A stretch of 64,000 bases of DNA from Variovorax sp. PMC12 (lineage in GTDB: Bacteria; Pseudomonadota; Gammaproteobacteria; Burkholderiales; Burkholderiaceae_C), in assembly GCF_003019815.1 (NCBI RefSeq), contig NZ_CP027774.1:868001-932000 (forward strand). The letters run 5' to 3'. The notes under the pieces are model-generated. The model saw only the letters and a list, made by a program, of their open reading frames with translations, searched no databases and was not told the origin of the DNA. Positions within the stretch are counted from its first letter, which is position 1, and the number at the start of each line of letters is the position of its first letter. Below, one piece after another: positions 53,379 to 62,062 of the stretch. The position numbers and the translations under genes are program-made.

Positions 53379-53393
53379 ATCCACATTGTGGAT
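53379..53393. promoter_or_regulatory. Palindrome ATCCACA-T-TGTGGAT (operator 1)
   Basis: A perfect 7-bp inverted repeat around one base, in the gap between the IclR gene and the hydratase operon. The same 13-bp core recurs at 53467-53479. On the minus strand a TATAAA (53369-53374) next to it could be part of the iclR promoter, giving autoregulation. Confidence 0.7.
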
Positions 53394-53466
53394 ATTTAAG
53401 GGTTAACCTCATCCGGAGCCATACCGCTGCTCATCTGTAATTCATGGAAGACGGCAATACATGCCG

Positions 53467-53479
53467 CCACATTGTGGAT
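53467..53479. promoter_or_regulatory. CCACATTGTGGAT (operator 2)
   Basis: Second copy of the IclR-type palindrome core, 88 bp from the first and ending 15 bp before the start codon of the large hydratase subunit. At this place a bound protein would block transcription elongation or, through the mRNA, affect translation. Confidence 0.65.
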
Positions 53480-53494
53480 ATCCAAGGAATGCAG

Positions 53495-54793
53495 ATGCCC
53501 CAGACGATGACCGAAAAGATCCTGGCCCGCGCGGCCGGGCTTGCCAGCGTTCGCGCCGGCGACGAAGTGCTGGCCCGCCCCGACTTCGTGATCGCCTACG
53601 ACTTCCCCGGCTACACCGACGTGTTCTTCAAGGAGGCGCGTGAAGAGTTCGGCGTGGACAAGGTGCCCAGCCCCGAACGCTTCGTGCTCTTCATCGACCA
53701 CATGGTCCCGGCCACCGCGCCCAAGGAAGAAGAGCTGCACAAGGTCACGCGCGCCTGGGGCAAGGAACAGGGCGTGCCGGTGCACGAGCGCGAAGGCATC
53801 GGCCACCAGGTGTCGGCCGAGCTCGGCTACGCCACGCCAGGCGCCTTCGCTGTGCACTTCGACGGCCACGTGAGCCAGCTCGGCGCCTTCGGCACGCTCG
53901 CGATGGGCGCGCGCAAGAGCGTGCTTGAAACCTTCGTGAGCGAGACCATGGCGCTGACCGTGCCCGGCACGGTGAAGATCGAAATCACGGGCACGCTGCA
54001 GCCCGGCGTGATGGCGCGCGACGTGTTCCACCACATGGTGCGCGTGCTCGGCCCGTCGTCCTGCCGCTTCAAGGTGGTGGAGCTGTGCGGCCCGGTGATC
54101 GACGCGATGAGCATCGAGGGCCGCCAGACCATCTGCGGCCAGGCCATGTTCCTCGGCGCGACCACCATGCTGATCGCGCCCGACGCGAAGACGCTGGCCT
54201 ACGCCGAGGGCCGCTCGAAGATCGCGCTCGCGCCGGTGTACCCGGACGCCGGCGCCGTGTACGACCGCGAGGTCAGCATCGACGTGAGCGACCTCACGCC
54301 CATCGTGGTGGCGCCGCCGAGCCCCGCGAACACGCGCGACCTGAGCGAGTACGCGGGCCTGGAGGTGCACACGGGCTACCTCGGCTCCTGCGCCAGCGGC
54401 CGGCTGGAGGACCTGCGCGCCGCGGCCGACGTGCTGCGCGGGCGCCGCATCAAGCCCGGCTTCCAGCTGCACGTGGTTCCGACGTCGCAGGCGATCATGT
54501 CGCAGGCCGCCAGGGAGGGGCTCATCGCGACGCTGGTGGATGCCGGCGCGTTCATCAGCTCGTCGAGCTGCGACTACTGCTACGGCCGCATCGCGACCAT
54601 GACCGACGGCCAGCGGGCGGTTTCCACCGGCACGCTCAACACGCCCGGGCGCATGGGCAGCGCCGACTCGGAGATCTTCATCTGCAACGCGGCGGTGGTC
54701 GCGGCCTCGGCGCTCGAAGGCTGCATCGCCGACCCCCGGCCCTACCTGGCGCAGGCTGCGCAGGCCCGCGCCCTCGAAGGGAGCGCCGCATGA
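53495..54793 (+). CDS. Aconitase-family hydratase, large (LeuC-like) subunit
   Basis: A 432-residue protein from the ATG at 53495 (AAGGA seven bases upstream). The three Fe-S cysteines are in place: C299 (LGSCASGRLEDL), C359 and C362 (SSSCDYCYG). FIDHMVPATAPKEEE and HEREGIGHQVSAELG cover the active-site His and loop region. It departs from true LeuC in several motifs (LGSCASGR for GSCTNSR), so the substrate is probably not isopropylmalate. It adds or removes water on a branched unsaturated dicarboxylate together with the small subunit, whose start overlaps its stop. Confidence 0.88.
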   Translation: MPQTMTEKILARAAGLASVRAGDEVLARPDFVIAYDFPGYTDVFFKEAREEFGVDKVPSPERFVLFIDHMVPATAPKEEELHKVTRAWGKEQGVPVHEREGIGHQVSAELGYATPGAFAVHFDGHVSQLGAFGTLAMGARKSVLETFVSETMALTVPGTVKIEITGTLQPGVMARDVFHHMVRVLGPSSCRFKVVELCGPVIDAMSIEGRQTICGQAMFLGATTMLIAPDAKTLAYAEGRSKIALAPVYPDAGAVYDREVSIDVSDLTPIVVAPPSPANTRDLSEYAGLEVHTGYLGSCASGRLEDLRAAADVLRGRRIKPGFQLHVVPTSQAIMSQAAREGLIATLVDAGAFISSSSCDYCYGRIATMTDGQRAVSTGTLNTPGRMGSADSEIFICNAAVVAASALEGCIADPRPYLAQAAQARALEGSAA

Positions 54794-55323
54794 GCATGCC
54801 GAACCTGCAAGGCCGCGCGGCCTGGATCTTCGAGGAAGACGACTTCGACATCGACCTGATCGTCGGCATCAAGAACATCAAGATCACCGACATCCACGAG
54901 CTCGCCGCCGTCACCATGACGAGCTACGACCCCGCCTTTGCCGCCTCGGTGAAGAAGGGCGACCTGCTGGTGGGCGGCCACAACTTCGGCTACGGCCATC
55001 CCCACTATCCGGCGATGCGCGCGATGCGCCACCTGGGCGTGGCGGGCGTGATTGCCGAGTCTTTCTCGCCGGGTTTCTTCCGCGGCGAGATCAGCATGGG
55101 TTTTCCGCTCGTCACCTGCCCCGGGATCCGCGAGATCACCAGCCGCTGGGATGAACTGAAGGTCGACTGGGAGGCCAGCACGGTGACCCATGTGGCCAGC
55201 GGCAGGTCGCTGCCCTTCGAGCGGCTGTCCTCCGTGGAGCGCGGCACGCTCGAAGCCGGCGGCTTCATCCCGTACCTGAAGGCACGGCTCGCGCGGCAGG
55301 GCGAGACCCCTGCCGCCGCCTGA
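54790..55323 (+). CDS. Aconitase-family hydratase, small (LeuD-like) subunit
   Basis: A 177-residue swivel-domain protein, overlapping the large subunit by four bases (ATGA). FDIDLIVGIKNIKITDIHEL starts the domain; LLVGGHNFGYGHPHYPAMRA replaces the GxNFGxGSSREHA loop of LeuD with GYGHPHYPA, so the substrate-binding Ser/Arg are changed. This again points to a substrate other than isopropylmalate. Cytoplasmic. Confidence 0.85.
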   Translation: MSMPNLQGRAAWIFEEDDFDIDLIVGIKNIKITDIHELAAVTMTSYDPAFAASVKKGDLLVGGHNFGYGHPHYPAMRAMRHLGVAGVIAESFSPGFFRGEISMGFPLVTCPGIREITSRWDELKVDWEASTVTHVASGRSLPFERLSSVERGTLEAGGFIPYLKARLARQGETPAAA

Positions 55324-55339
55324 GCCCGGAGCGCAACGC

Positions 55340-56203
55340 ATGCTGCAGATGATCGTGAGCGGCGTCGCCCTGGGCGCCATCTACGGGCTCATCGCCCTGG
55401 GCATCGTGATGGTGTTCAAGGCGACGGGCATCCTCAACTTCGCGCACGGCGAGGCGGCCATGCTGTCGGCGTTCACCGCGTACACGCTGGTGCGGCTGGG
55501 CCTGCCGATGTGGGCCGTGGTGCCCATCGTGCTGCTGTTCGGCGCGGCACTGGGCATGCTGATCGAGCGCTTCATCATCCGGCGCTTCATCGGCAAGGCG
55601 CTGCTGTCGTCGGCCATCTGCACGCTGGGCCTGTTCCTGATCTTCGGTGACCTCGCCATCTGGATCTGGGGCAAGGACACGCAGGAGCTGCCGAGCGTGT
55701 TTCCCGCCGCGCCCATCGACGTGGGCGGCGTGATCGTCTCGGGCATCGACCTGGGCATCGTGGGCGTGTGCGCCGCGCTGGCCGCAGCGCTGTTCGCGTT
55801 CTTCCGCTTCACGCGGCTGGGCATCGCGATGCAGGCGACCATGGAGAACCCGACGGCCGCGCGGCTCATGGGCATTCCCATCAAGCGCATCTACTCGCTG
55901 GCCTGGGCGCTGTCGCACATGATCGCGGCGGCCGCCGGGCTGCTGATCGCGCCGCTGACCTTCGTTCATTTCTCGATGATGCAGAGCGCCCTGCACTTCG
56001 CCTTTGCAGCGGCCGTGCTCGGCGGCATCGGCAGCATGCCGGGCGCGCTGCTGGGCGGCGTGATCATCGGCGTGACTTCCAACCTCACCGGCGCCTACCT
56101 GTCCTCCGAATGGAAGGACGCGGTGCCCTTCATCGTGATGCTGGCCATCCTGATCCTGCGCCCGCACGGGCTGCTGGCGCGGCGCCAGGTCAAGAAAGTC
56201 TGA
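55340..56203 (+). CDS. livH: Branched-chain-type ABC transporter permease (LivH-like)
   Basis: A 287-residue inner-membrane protein with about eight spans, typical LivH motifs GVALGAIYGLIALGIVMVFK and NFAHGEAAML, and the EAA-like ATMENPTAARLMGIPIKRIY. It starts 16 bp after the hydratase small subunit, so uptake and enzyme genes are co-transcribed; the ligand may be the hydratase substrate rather than an amino acid. Confidence 0.92.
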   Translation: MLQMIVSGVALGAIYGLIALGIVMVFKATGILNFAHGEAAMLSAFTAYTLVRLGLPMWAVVPIVLLFGAALGMLIERFIIRRFIGKALLSSAICTLGLFLIFGDLAIWIWGKDTQELPSVFPAAPIDVGGVIVSGIDLGIVGVCAALAAALFAFFRFTRLGIAMQATMENPTAARLMGIPIKRIYSLAWALSHMIAAAAGLLIAPLTFVHFSMMQSALHFAFAAAVLGGIGSMPGALLGGVIIGVTSNLTGAYLSSEWKDAVPFIVMLAILILRPHGLLARRQVKKV

Positions 56204-56216
56204 GCAGGCACATCCC

Positions 56217-57191
56217 ATGACACGCATCTTCGACTCGCGGCCCTGGCTGGCACCGCTGGTGTTCATCGCGCTCTTCGTGCTCGCGCCGCTCATCCCCGGC
56301 GGCTATGTGCTCTACATCTTCACGCTGGTGCTGATCTACACGCTCGCGTCCTTCGGCACCAACATCCTCACCGGCTACACCAACCTGATCTCGATGGCCG
56401 GCGCGGTGTTCTTCGGCATCGGTGCCTATGGCAGCGCCATTCTCACGACCCACTTCGGCGTGCCGCTGGTGCTGTCGATGCTCATCGCCGCGGCGATCGC
56501 CACCGTGGTGGGCGTGTTGCTGGCGCTACCGGTGCTGCGCCTGGAAGAGGTGTTCCTGGCGATCGCGACGCTGGGCTTCGTGATGATCTCGGTGGAGATC
56601 GCCAAGTCCGGCGGCGAGCTCACGGGTGGCGAGAACGGCATGGGCGCGCCCGGGCCGACGCTTTTCGGCTTCGCGCTGGGCGAGCGGGCCTACCACCTGT
56701 TCGTGGCGGTGGTGCTGGGCGCGGCGCTGTGGGTGGCGCGCAACCTGTCGCAGAGCCATTTCGGACGCGGCTTTCTCGCGCTCAAGGGCAGCGAAACGGC
56801 TTCGCGCGCGCTAGGGCTCAACGCGACCAGGCTCAAGCTCATCGCCTTCGGCGTGTGCGCCTTCTACACGGGACTTTCGGGCGCGCTGTATGCGCCGGTG
56901 GTGCGCTTCATCGACCCGTCGCTGTTCAACATCATGGTGTCGATCAGCTTCGTGTCGATGGTGATCGTGGGCGGGCTGGGCTCGATCATGGGCTCGGTGC
57001 TGGGGGCGGTGTTCGTCATCGGCGCGCCGCAGCTGCTCACCTATTTCGGCTTCGACCAGTTCCAGCGCGCGCTGTATGGCGTGGCGATGATCCTGGCGCT
57101 GATGTTCCTGCCCGACGGGCTGGCCAGCCTGCTCAAGCGCAGGAAGCTGCCGGGCGCGGACGCGCCCGCAGGTGCGGAGGTGCCGCGATGA
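56217..57191 (+). CDS. livM: Branched-chain-type ABC transporter permease (LivM-like)
   Basis: A 324-residue membrane protein with LivM features: YTNLISMAGAVFFGIGAYGS, the EAA-like LKGSETASRALGLNATRLKL, and GGLGSIMGSVLGAVFVIGAP near the end. It pairs with LivH. Its stop overlaps the start of the next gene (ATGA). Confidence 0.92.
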   Translation: MTRIFDSRPWLAPLVFIALFVLAPLIPGGYVLYIFTLVLIYTLASFGTNILTGYTNLISMAGAVFFGIGAYGSAILTTHFGVPLVLSMLIAAAIATVVGVLLALPVLRLEEVFLAIATLGFVMISVEIAKSGGELTGGENGMGAPGPTLFGFALGERAYHLFVAVVLGAALWVARNLSQSHFGRGFLALKGSETASRALGLNATRLKLIAFGVCAFYTGLSGALYAPVVRFIDPSLFNIMVSISFVSMVIVGGLGSIMGSVLGAVFVIGAPQLLTYFGFDQFQRALYGVAMILALMFLPDGLASLLKRRKLPGADAPAGAEVPR

Positions 57192-58039
57192 GGGCACTGA
57201 TCGAAGGCACGCCCGTCGCGACCCGGACCCGGCTTGTCCCCGGCACCGCGCCCCTGCTGCGCCTGTCCGACGTGCGCATGAGCTTCGGCGGCATCGTCGC
57301 CGTGCAGGATGTCGGCTTCGACGTGATGCCCGGCACCGTGCATGCGCTGATCGGCCCGAACGGCGCCGGCAAGACCACGATGCTCAACTGCATCAGCCGC
57401 TTCTACACCCCGCAGAAGGGCACGATGCGCCTGCGCACGCCCACCGGCGAACACGACCTGCTCAAGTGCAAGGCACACCAGATCTCGCGCCTGGGCATCG
57501 CGCGCACCTTCCAGAACCTGGAGCTGTTCTCGGAACTCACGGTGTTCGACAACGTGCTCATCGCGCGCTCGGGCGCCATGCGCTGCACGCTGGCTGAGGC
57601 GCTGCTGCGGCTGCCGCGCCAGCGCCGCGAGGAGCGCGAGCAACGCGAACGCACGCAGCAGATCATCGACAGCCTGGCATTGGGCGCTCACGCCCACACG
57701 CTGGTGCGCGACCTGCCCTACGGCACGCAGAAGCTGGTGGAGCTGGCACGCGCCATGGCGCTGGAGCCGGTGCTGATGCTGCTCGACGAACCGGCCGCCG
57801 GCATGAACAACCGCGAGATCGATGCGCTGGGCGACACGCTGCGCCGGCTGCAGCAGGCCACGGGCGCGACGCTGCTGCTCATCGAGCACAGCATGCCGCT
57901 GGTGATGTCGATCTCCGACACCATCACCGTGATGCACAACGGCGCCTTCCTGGCGCAGGGCTCGCCGCGCGAGATCGAGCAGAACCCGGCCGTGGTCGAG
58001 GCCTATCTCGGAGGAGGCAAGAGTGGCAAGCGCCGTTGA
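57188..58039 (+). CDS. livG: ABC transporter ATP-binding protein (LivG-like)
   Basis: A 283-residue ATPase: Walker A GPNGAGKTT, the Q-loop near GIARTFQNLELF, a degenerate signature LPYGTQKLVELARAM (LivG proteins often vary here) and Walker B LMLLDEPAAGMN. About 20 extra N-terminal residues precede the domain. It overlaps livF by 17 bp. Confidence 0.92.
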   Translation: MRALIEGTPVATRTRLVPGTAPLLRLSDVRMSFGGIVAVQDVGFDVMPGTVHALIGPNGAGKTTMLNCISRFYTPQKGTMRLRTPTGEHDLLKCKAHQISRLGIARTFQNLELFSELTVFDNVLIARSGAMRCTLAEALLRLPRQRREEREQRERTQQIIDSLALGAHAHTLVRDLPYGTQKLVELARAMALEPVLMLLDEPAAGMNNREIDALGDTLRRLQQATGATLLLIEHSMPLVMSISDTITVMHNGAFLAQGSPREIEQNPAVVEAYLGGGKSGKRR

Positions 58040-58766
58040 ATCCACCAAGCGCGCAGGCATGCTGCTGCGCGTGGACAACCTGAGCGCCGCCTACGGCAAG
58101 ATCCGCGCGCTGCACGGCGTGTCGATCGATGTGCCGGCCGCGGGCATCGTGTGCGTGCTGGGTGCCAATGGCGCGGGCAAGACCACGCTGATGCGTGCGC
58201 TCTCCGGCCTGCTGCCGGTGGCCGGCGGCACCGCTGTGTTCGACGGACAAAGCATCGCCAACGTGCCGGCGGAACAGCTGGTGCGCCGCGGCGTGGTGCA
58301 CGTGCCGCAGGGCCGCATGGTGTTCGCGCAGCTGTCGGTGAAGGAAAACCTGGTGCTCGGCGGCTACACCCGCCCGGCCGCCGAGGTGCGCGAGGACATC
58401 GACCGCGTGCTTGGCTACTTCCCGCGTCTGAAGGAGCGCATCACCTCGCGCGCGGGCACGCTGTCGGGCGGCGAGCAGCAGATGCTGGCCATTGCGCGCG
58501 GCCTGCTGGCCAAGCCGCGCCTCCTGATGCTCGACGAGCCCTCGATGGGCGTGGCGCCCATCATGAAGGACGCCATCTTCTCCACGCTGCGCGACATCCG
58601 CGATCGCGAGCGGCTCACGCTGCTGATCGTGGAGCAGGACGCCGACATCGCGCTGGACATATCCGACGAAGGCTACGCGATCGAGACCGGCCGCGTCGTC
58701 ATGTACGGGCCGGCGGCCGAGCTGGCCGGCAACGAGGACATCCGCCGCGCCTATCTGGGCGGCTGA
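58023..58766 (+). CDS. livF: ABC transporter ATP-binding protein (LivF-like)
   Basis: A 247-residue ATPase from a GTG start at 58023, preceded by GGAGGAGG, so GTG is preferred over the ATG at 58061. Walker A GANGAGKTT, signature LSGGEQQM, Walker B LLMLDEPSMGVAP. Partner of LivG. Confidence 0.92.
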   Translation: MASAVESTKRAGMLLRVDNLSAAYGKIRALHGVSIDVPAAGIVCVLGANGAGKTTLMRALSGLLPVAGGTAVFDGQSIANVPAEQLVRRGVVHVPQGRMVFAQLSVKENLVLGGYTRPAAEVREDIDRVLGYFPRLKERITSRAGTLSGGEQQMLAIARGLLAKPRLLMLDEPSMGVAPIMKDAIFSTLRDIRDRERLTLLIVEQDADIALDISDEGYAIETGRVVMYGPAAELAGNEDIRRAYLGG

Positions 58767-58808
58767 GACGCACCTATTTCCCCCTATCAACGACAGGAGA
58801 CACACCCG

Positions 58809-60023
58809 ATGAAACACATTGCTTCGCGCCGCACGGTGCTCGCCACCACCGCCGCGCTGCTGGGCGTCGCCGCGCTGCCCACGCTCGCCCTTGCGTTCGA
58901 GAACAAGGCCGAAGGCGTGCTCGACAAGGAGATCGTGCTGGGCTCGTCGCAGCCGATGTCGGGCACGCTGGCCTACATGGGCAAGGCGGTAGACGAAGGC
59001 ATCCGCACCTACTTCGACATGGTGAACGAGCAAGGCGGCGTGAACGGCCGCAAGATCAAGCTCATCACCTACGACGACGAGCTCAAGCCCGCGAAGTCGG
59101 TGGCCAACGCCAAGCTCCTGGTCGAGCGCGACAACGTGCTTGCGATGGTGGGCAACATCGGCCACGCCACCAACATCAGCGCCTACGAATACAGCTCTAC
59201 GCGCAAGGTGCCGACCATCGGCGCGCTGAGCATCTCGGACCTCACGAGCACGCCGCCGCGCGAATTGCTCTACGTGCTGCCTTCGCCGCAATCGACGGAG
59301 ACCGCTGCCTACATCGACTACGCGGTGGAGAAGCTGAAGGCGAAGAAGATCGCGATGCTCTACCAGAACGACGGCTGGGGCAAGCCGGCCTACGACATCG
59401 CCATCAAGCAGCTCGACAAGCATGGCCTGAAGCTGGTGGAGGCGCAAAGCTTCGAGCGCTTCGCCACCGACATCACCTCGCAGGTGTTCAAGCTCAAGCA
59501 GGCCGAGCCCGACGTGGTGATCGTCTATGCGCTGGGCCAGGAGGCGGTGCTGTTCTTCCGCGGTGCCGAAAAGCTCGGCTGGAAGCCGACCGTGTTCGGC
59601 GCGGGCGGGCTGAACGACCCCAAGTTCGTCGAGCTGCTGGGCAAGAGCCCGGCCAAGCTGTACGTGGCCTCCTACTACGACGCCGTGGAAGGCGACAACC
59701 CGGCCATCAAGGACTTCTTTGCGCGCTACACCAAGCTGTATCCGAAGTCGGCCCCCTCCTCCACGGCGCTGATGGGCTACTCGGCCGCGGCCGTGACCGT
59801 CGAGGCGCTCAAGCGCGCGGGCAACGAGCCCAGCCGCGCCAAGGTGGTGGCTGCGCTGGACGGGCTGTCGGGCTTCGACCAGAAGATCGGGCCGAAGATT
59901 TCCTTCCAGCCCATCAGCGCTGGCGGCTATGCGCGGCGCGGCCAGACCGGCGTGGCGCTGATGGAGCTCAAGGACCAGAAATTCGTTTCGCTCGGCGGCT
60001 ACATCGATCCCGTCAAGCGTTGA
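58809..60023 (+). CDS. Liv-type periplasmic solute-binding protein
   Basis: A 404-residue protein with a twin-arginine-like leader (ASRRTVLATTAALLGVAALP, cleavage after ALA at about 29) and a type I periplasmic binding fold: EIVLGSSQPMSGTLAYMGKA, GNIGHATNISAYEYSSTRKV, KKIAMLYQNDGWGKPAYDIA. It delivers the ligand to LivHMGF coded just upstream. Length is usual for the aliphatic amide/amino acid/aromatic acid group. Confidence 0.92.
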   Translation: MKHIASRRTVLATTAALLGVAALPTLALAFENKAEGVLDKEIVLGSSQPMSGTLAYMGKAVDEGIRTYFDMVNEQGGVNGRKIKLITYDDELKPAKSVANAKLLVERDNVLAMVGNIGHATNISAYEYSSTRKVPTIGALSISDLTSTPPRELLYVLPSPQSTETAAYIDYAVEKLKAKKIAMLYQNDGWGKPAYDIAIKQLDKHGLKLVEAQSFERFATDITSQVFKLKQAEPDVVIVYALGQEAVLFFRGAEKLGWKPTVFGAGGLNDPKFVELLGKSPAKLYVASYYDAVEGDNPAIKDFFARYTKLYPKSAPSSTALMGYSAAAVTVEALKRAGNEPSRAKVVAALDGLSGFDQKIGPKISFQPISAGGYARRGQTGVALMELKDQKFVSLGGYIDPVKR

Positions 60024-60060
60024 TTCCCGCCCGCAACACCCGCAAGGAGCGACTCTTCCA

Positions 60061-60957
60061 ATGACCTCAGTTCGCAAGACGATGCGTGCGCGCATCACCT
60101 CCGGCCCCACGTTCTGGATGGCCGGCGCGCAGGACGCGCTGTCGGCCCTGCTCGTCGACCAGTCGGGCTTCGACGGCATCTTCACCACCGGCTTCGGTAT
60201 CTCGGCGTCGCTGCTGGGCCAGCCCGATGTCGAGCTTTACACGCTCACCGAGAACGTGGGCGTGGTCAACCGCATCGCGAACATCGTGCGCAAGCCGATA
60301 TTCGCCGACGCCGACACCGGCTACGGCAACGTGATCAACGTGGCGCGCACGGTGCGCGAGTTCGAGAAGACGGGCGTGGTGGCCATCTCCATCGAAGACC
60401 AGTTCAGCCCCAAGCGCTGCCCCGCGGCGGCCAGCACCATGCCGCTGGTGCCGGTGCGCGACGCGGTGGCGAAGATCCGCGCGGCGGTGGACGCGCGCCA
60501 GGACCCCGACTTCCTGATCGTGGCGCGCACCGACGCCATCGACCCGGCGGAGGCGACCGACCGTGCCTGCCAGTACGCCGAAGCCGGCGCCGACCTGATC
60601 CAGCCGATCTCGCGCACCTTCAAGGGCTTCGACGACTTGGTGAAACTCAAGGAGGCCACCGGCCGGCGCCTCTCGCTGCAGCTGATGCAGGGCCTGTGGA
60701 TGGCCAGCCTGAGCCGCGCGCAAATCGAGTCGGTGGCCGCCTTCGCGACCTATCCCATCGTCACGCTCATGAGCACGGTGCATGCGCTGCAGGCCAACCT
60801 GGAGGTGCTGTCGCAGCGCCGCACCGGCGACGTCGATGGCCTGCCCGGCGGCCAGACGACGATGCCGGCGTTCAAGGAAATCATCGGCTGGAACGCGGTG
60901 GAGGAACGCCAGGCGTACTACGAGGTGGATGCGCCGGCGCACAAGCGCGCGGCCTGA
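60061..60957 (+). CDS. PEP mutase/isocitrate lyase superfamily enzyme
   Basis: A 298-residue TIM-barrel protein. Mg-binding D83 and D85 are in FADADTGYGN, Glu in SIEDQFSPKRCPAA with the lyase-type Cys120; however the usual KRCGH loop reads KRCPAAAS, so Gly-His are lost. DFLIVARTDAIDPAEATDRA is typical of the methylisocitrate/dimethylmalate lyase branch. It may cleave the hydrated product of the aconitase-family enzyme in the same operon into two smaller acids. Oxaloacetate decarboxylase activity is an alternative. Confidence 0.85.
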   Translation: MTSVRKTMRARITSGPTFWMAGAQDALSALLVDQSGFDGIFTTGFGISASLLGQPDVELYTLTENVGVVNRIANIVRKPIFADADTGYGNVINVARTVREFEKTGVVAISIEDQFSPKRCPAAASTMPLVPVRDAVAKIRAAVDARQDPDFLIVARTDAIDPAEATDRACQYAEAGADLIQPISRTFKGFDDLVKLKEATGRRLSLQLMQGLWMASLSRAQIESVAAFATYPIVTLMSTVHALQANLEVLSQRRTGDVDGLPGGQTTMPAFKEIIGWNAVEERQAYYEVDAPAHKRAA

Positions 60958-60982
60958 GGCTCGCCGTGCGGGCTCGCGCGCG

Positions 60983-61897
60983 TCAGTCCATGCGCGGGCG
61001 CGATCCCTGTTCCCTTTCCACGAGAAAGTCGATCAGCGTCCGCACGGCCTGCGTCTGGTACCTGCTCGGCACGTAGAGCAGGAATTTCTGCGTCGACAGG
61101 AAGTCCAGGTCTTCTTCCTGCAACGCCAGCGCCTGCATTTCTCTGCGCGCAATGGGCGCCTGCACCATGTAGTCCGGCAGCAGCCCCACACCCAGGCCCT
61201 GCGCGATCGCGTCGCACAGAAAATGAAAGTTTGCCGAAATCAGCCGAGGCCGTGTCTGCAATGAACGGTGGCCGCCGGCCTGTCCGCCGGCCATGCTCAG
61301 GCGCTCGCTGGTCTGCTGCGAGGTGATGAGCGGCAGCCGCTTGAGTTCTTCCAGGCTCGTCGGCATTCCCTGCCGTGCGATGAACGACGCGGTCGCACAC
61401 GCCACATACCGCACGCGCCCCAGCTCGCGGGCGATCAGCTGCGCCGGTGGCTCGGCCATGACGCGCACCGCGAAATCGACCGAGCCCTTCACCAGTTCCT
61501 CGATGTCGTTGTCGAAGATCACGTGAAGCGTGATCTCCGGATGCCGCTCCATGAACTCCGCCAGCCAGCCCGACATGCGCAGCTGCCCGTAGCCGCTGGG
61601 CACGCTCAGGCGGATCATTCCCTGCAGGCCCTTGCCGAGGCTGCTCACGGCTTCGGCCGCGGCCTTGACCTCGTGCCGTACGGCACGCCCGTGCTCGTAC
61701 AGCTTCATGCCCAGTTCGGTGGGTTCCAGCTGGCGCGTGGTCCGTCGCAGCAACTGCGCACCGAGTTCACGCTCGAAGCGATTGATCCGCTGGCTCACGT
61801 TGGCCCGGCTCATGCCCAGCATCGTGGCGGCCTTGCTCAGGTTGCCGGCTTCGATGATGTCGACCAGCAGGCCCAGGGCTTGAACATCCATTGTCAA
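60983..61897 (-). CDS. LysR-family transcriptional regulator
   Basis: A 304-residue protein. The N-terminal helix-turn-helix (about 15-60) reads GNLSKAATMLGMSRANVSQR, followed by NRFERELGAQLLRRTTRQLE; a periplasmic-binding-like effector domain follows (about 90-295). It is divergent from the CoA-transferase gene and probably controls it. A widely spaced inverted repeat, ATTTACA/TGTAAAT, lies in the gap. Confidence 0.9.
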   Translation of the reverse strand: MTMDVQALGLLVDIIEAGNLSKAATMLGMSRANVSQRINRFERELGAQLLRRTTRQLEPTELGMKLYEHGRAVRHEVKAAAEAVSSLGKGLQGMIRLSVPSGYGQLRMSGWLAEFMERHPEITLHVIFDNDIEELVKGSVDFAVRVMAEPPAQLIARELGRVRYVACATASFIARQGMPTSLEELKRLPLITSQQTSERLSMAGGQAGGHRSLQTRPRLISANFHFLCDAIAQGLGVGLLPDYMVQAPIARREMQALALQEEDLDFLSTQKFLLYVPSRYQTQAVRTLIDFLVEREQGSRPRMD

Positions 61898-61903
61898 TTT
61901 CAG

Positions 61904-61940
61904 ATTTACATCAACGTCAAAAAACTGAACGATTGTAAAT
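61904..61940. promoter_or_regulatory. Inverted repeat ATTTACA-N23-TGTAAAT
   Basis: Exact 7-bp inverted repeat in the AT-rich gap beside the LysR start codon, 123 bp before the CoA-transferase start. Spacing is wider than a single LysR box but could mark two half-sites of a tetramer. Confidence 0.35.
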
Positions 61941-62062
61941 TCTCAGGCGGCGGCAAATAATCCGTGCATCCCCTGCCAGCCGCCCGCACGCATCGCAAGG
62001 CCCGTCCTGCGGTTGCCGTCCGTCTTCGCTCGTTCTCGTTCGCCTTCGCCCGTCCGTCCCCC

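Noticed and set aside
53444..53494. Upstream ATG giving a longer hydratase large subunit
   Set aside because: The added residues read through operator 2, and the ATG at 53495 has a well-placed AAGGA.
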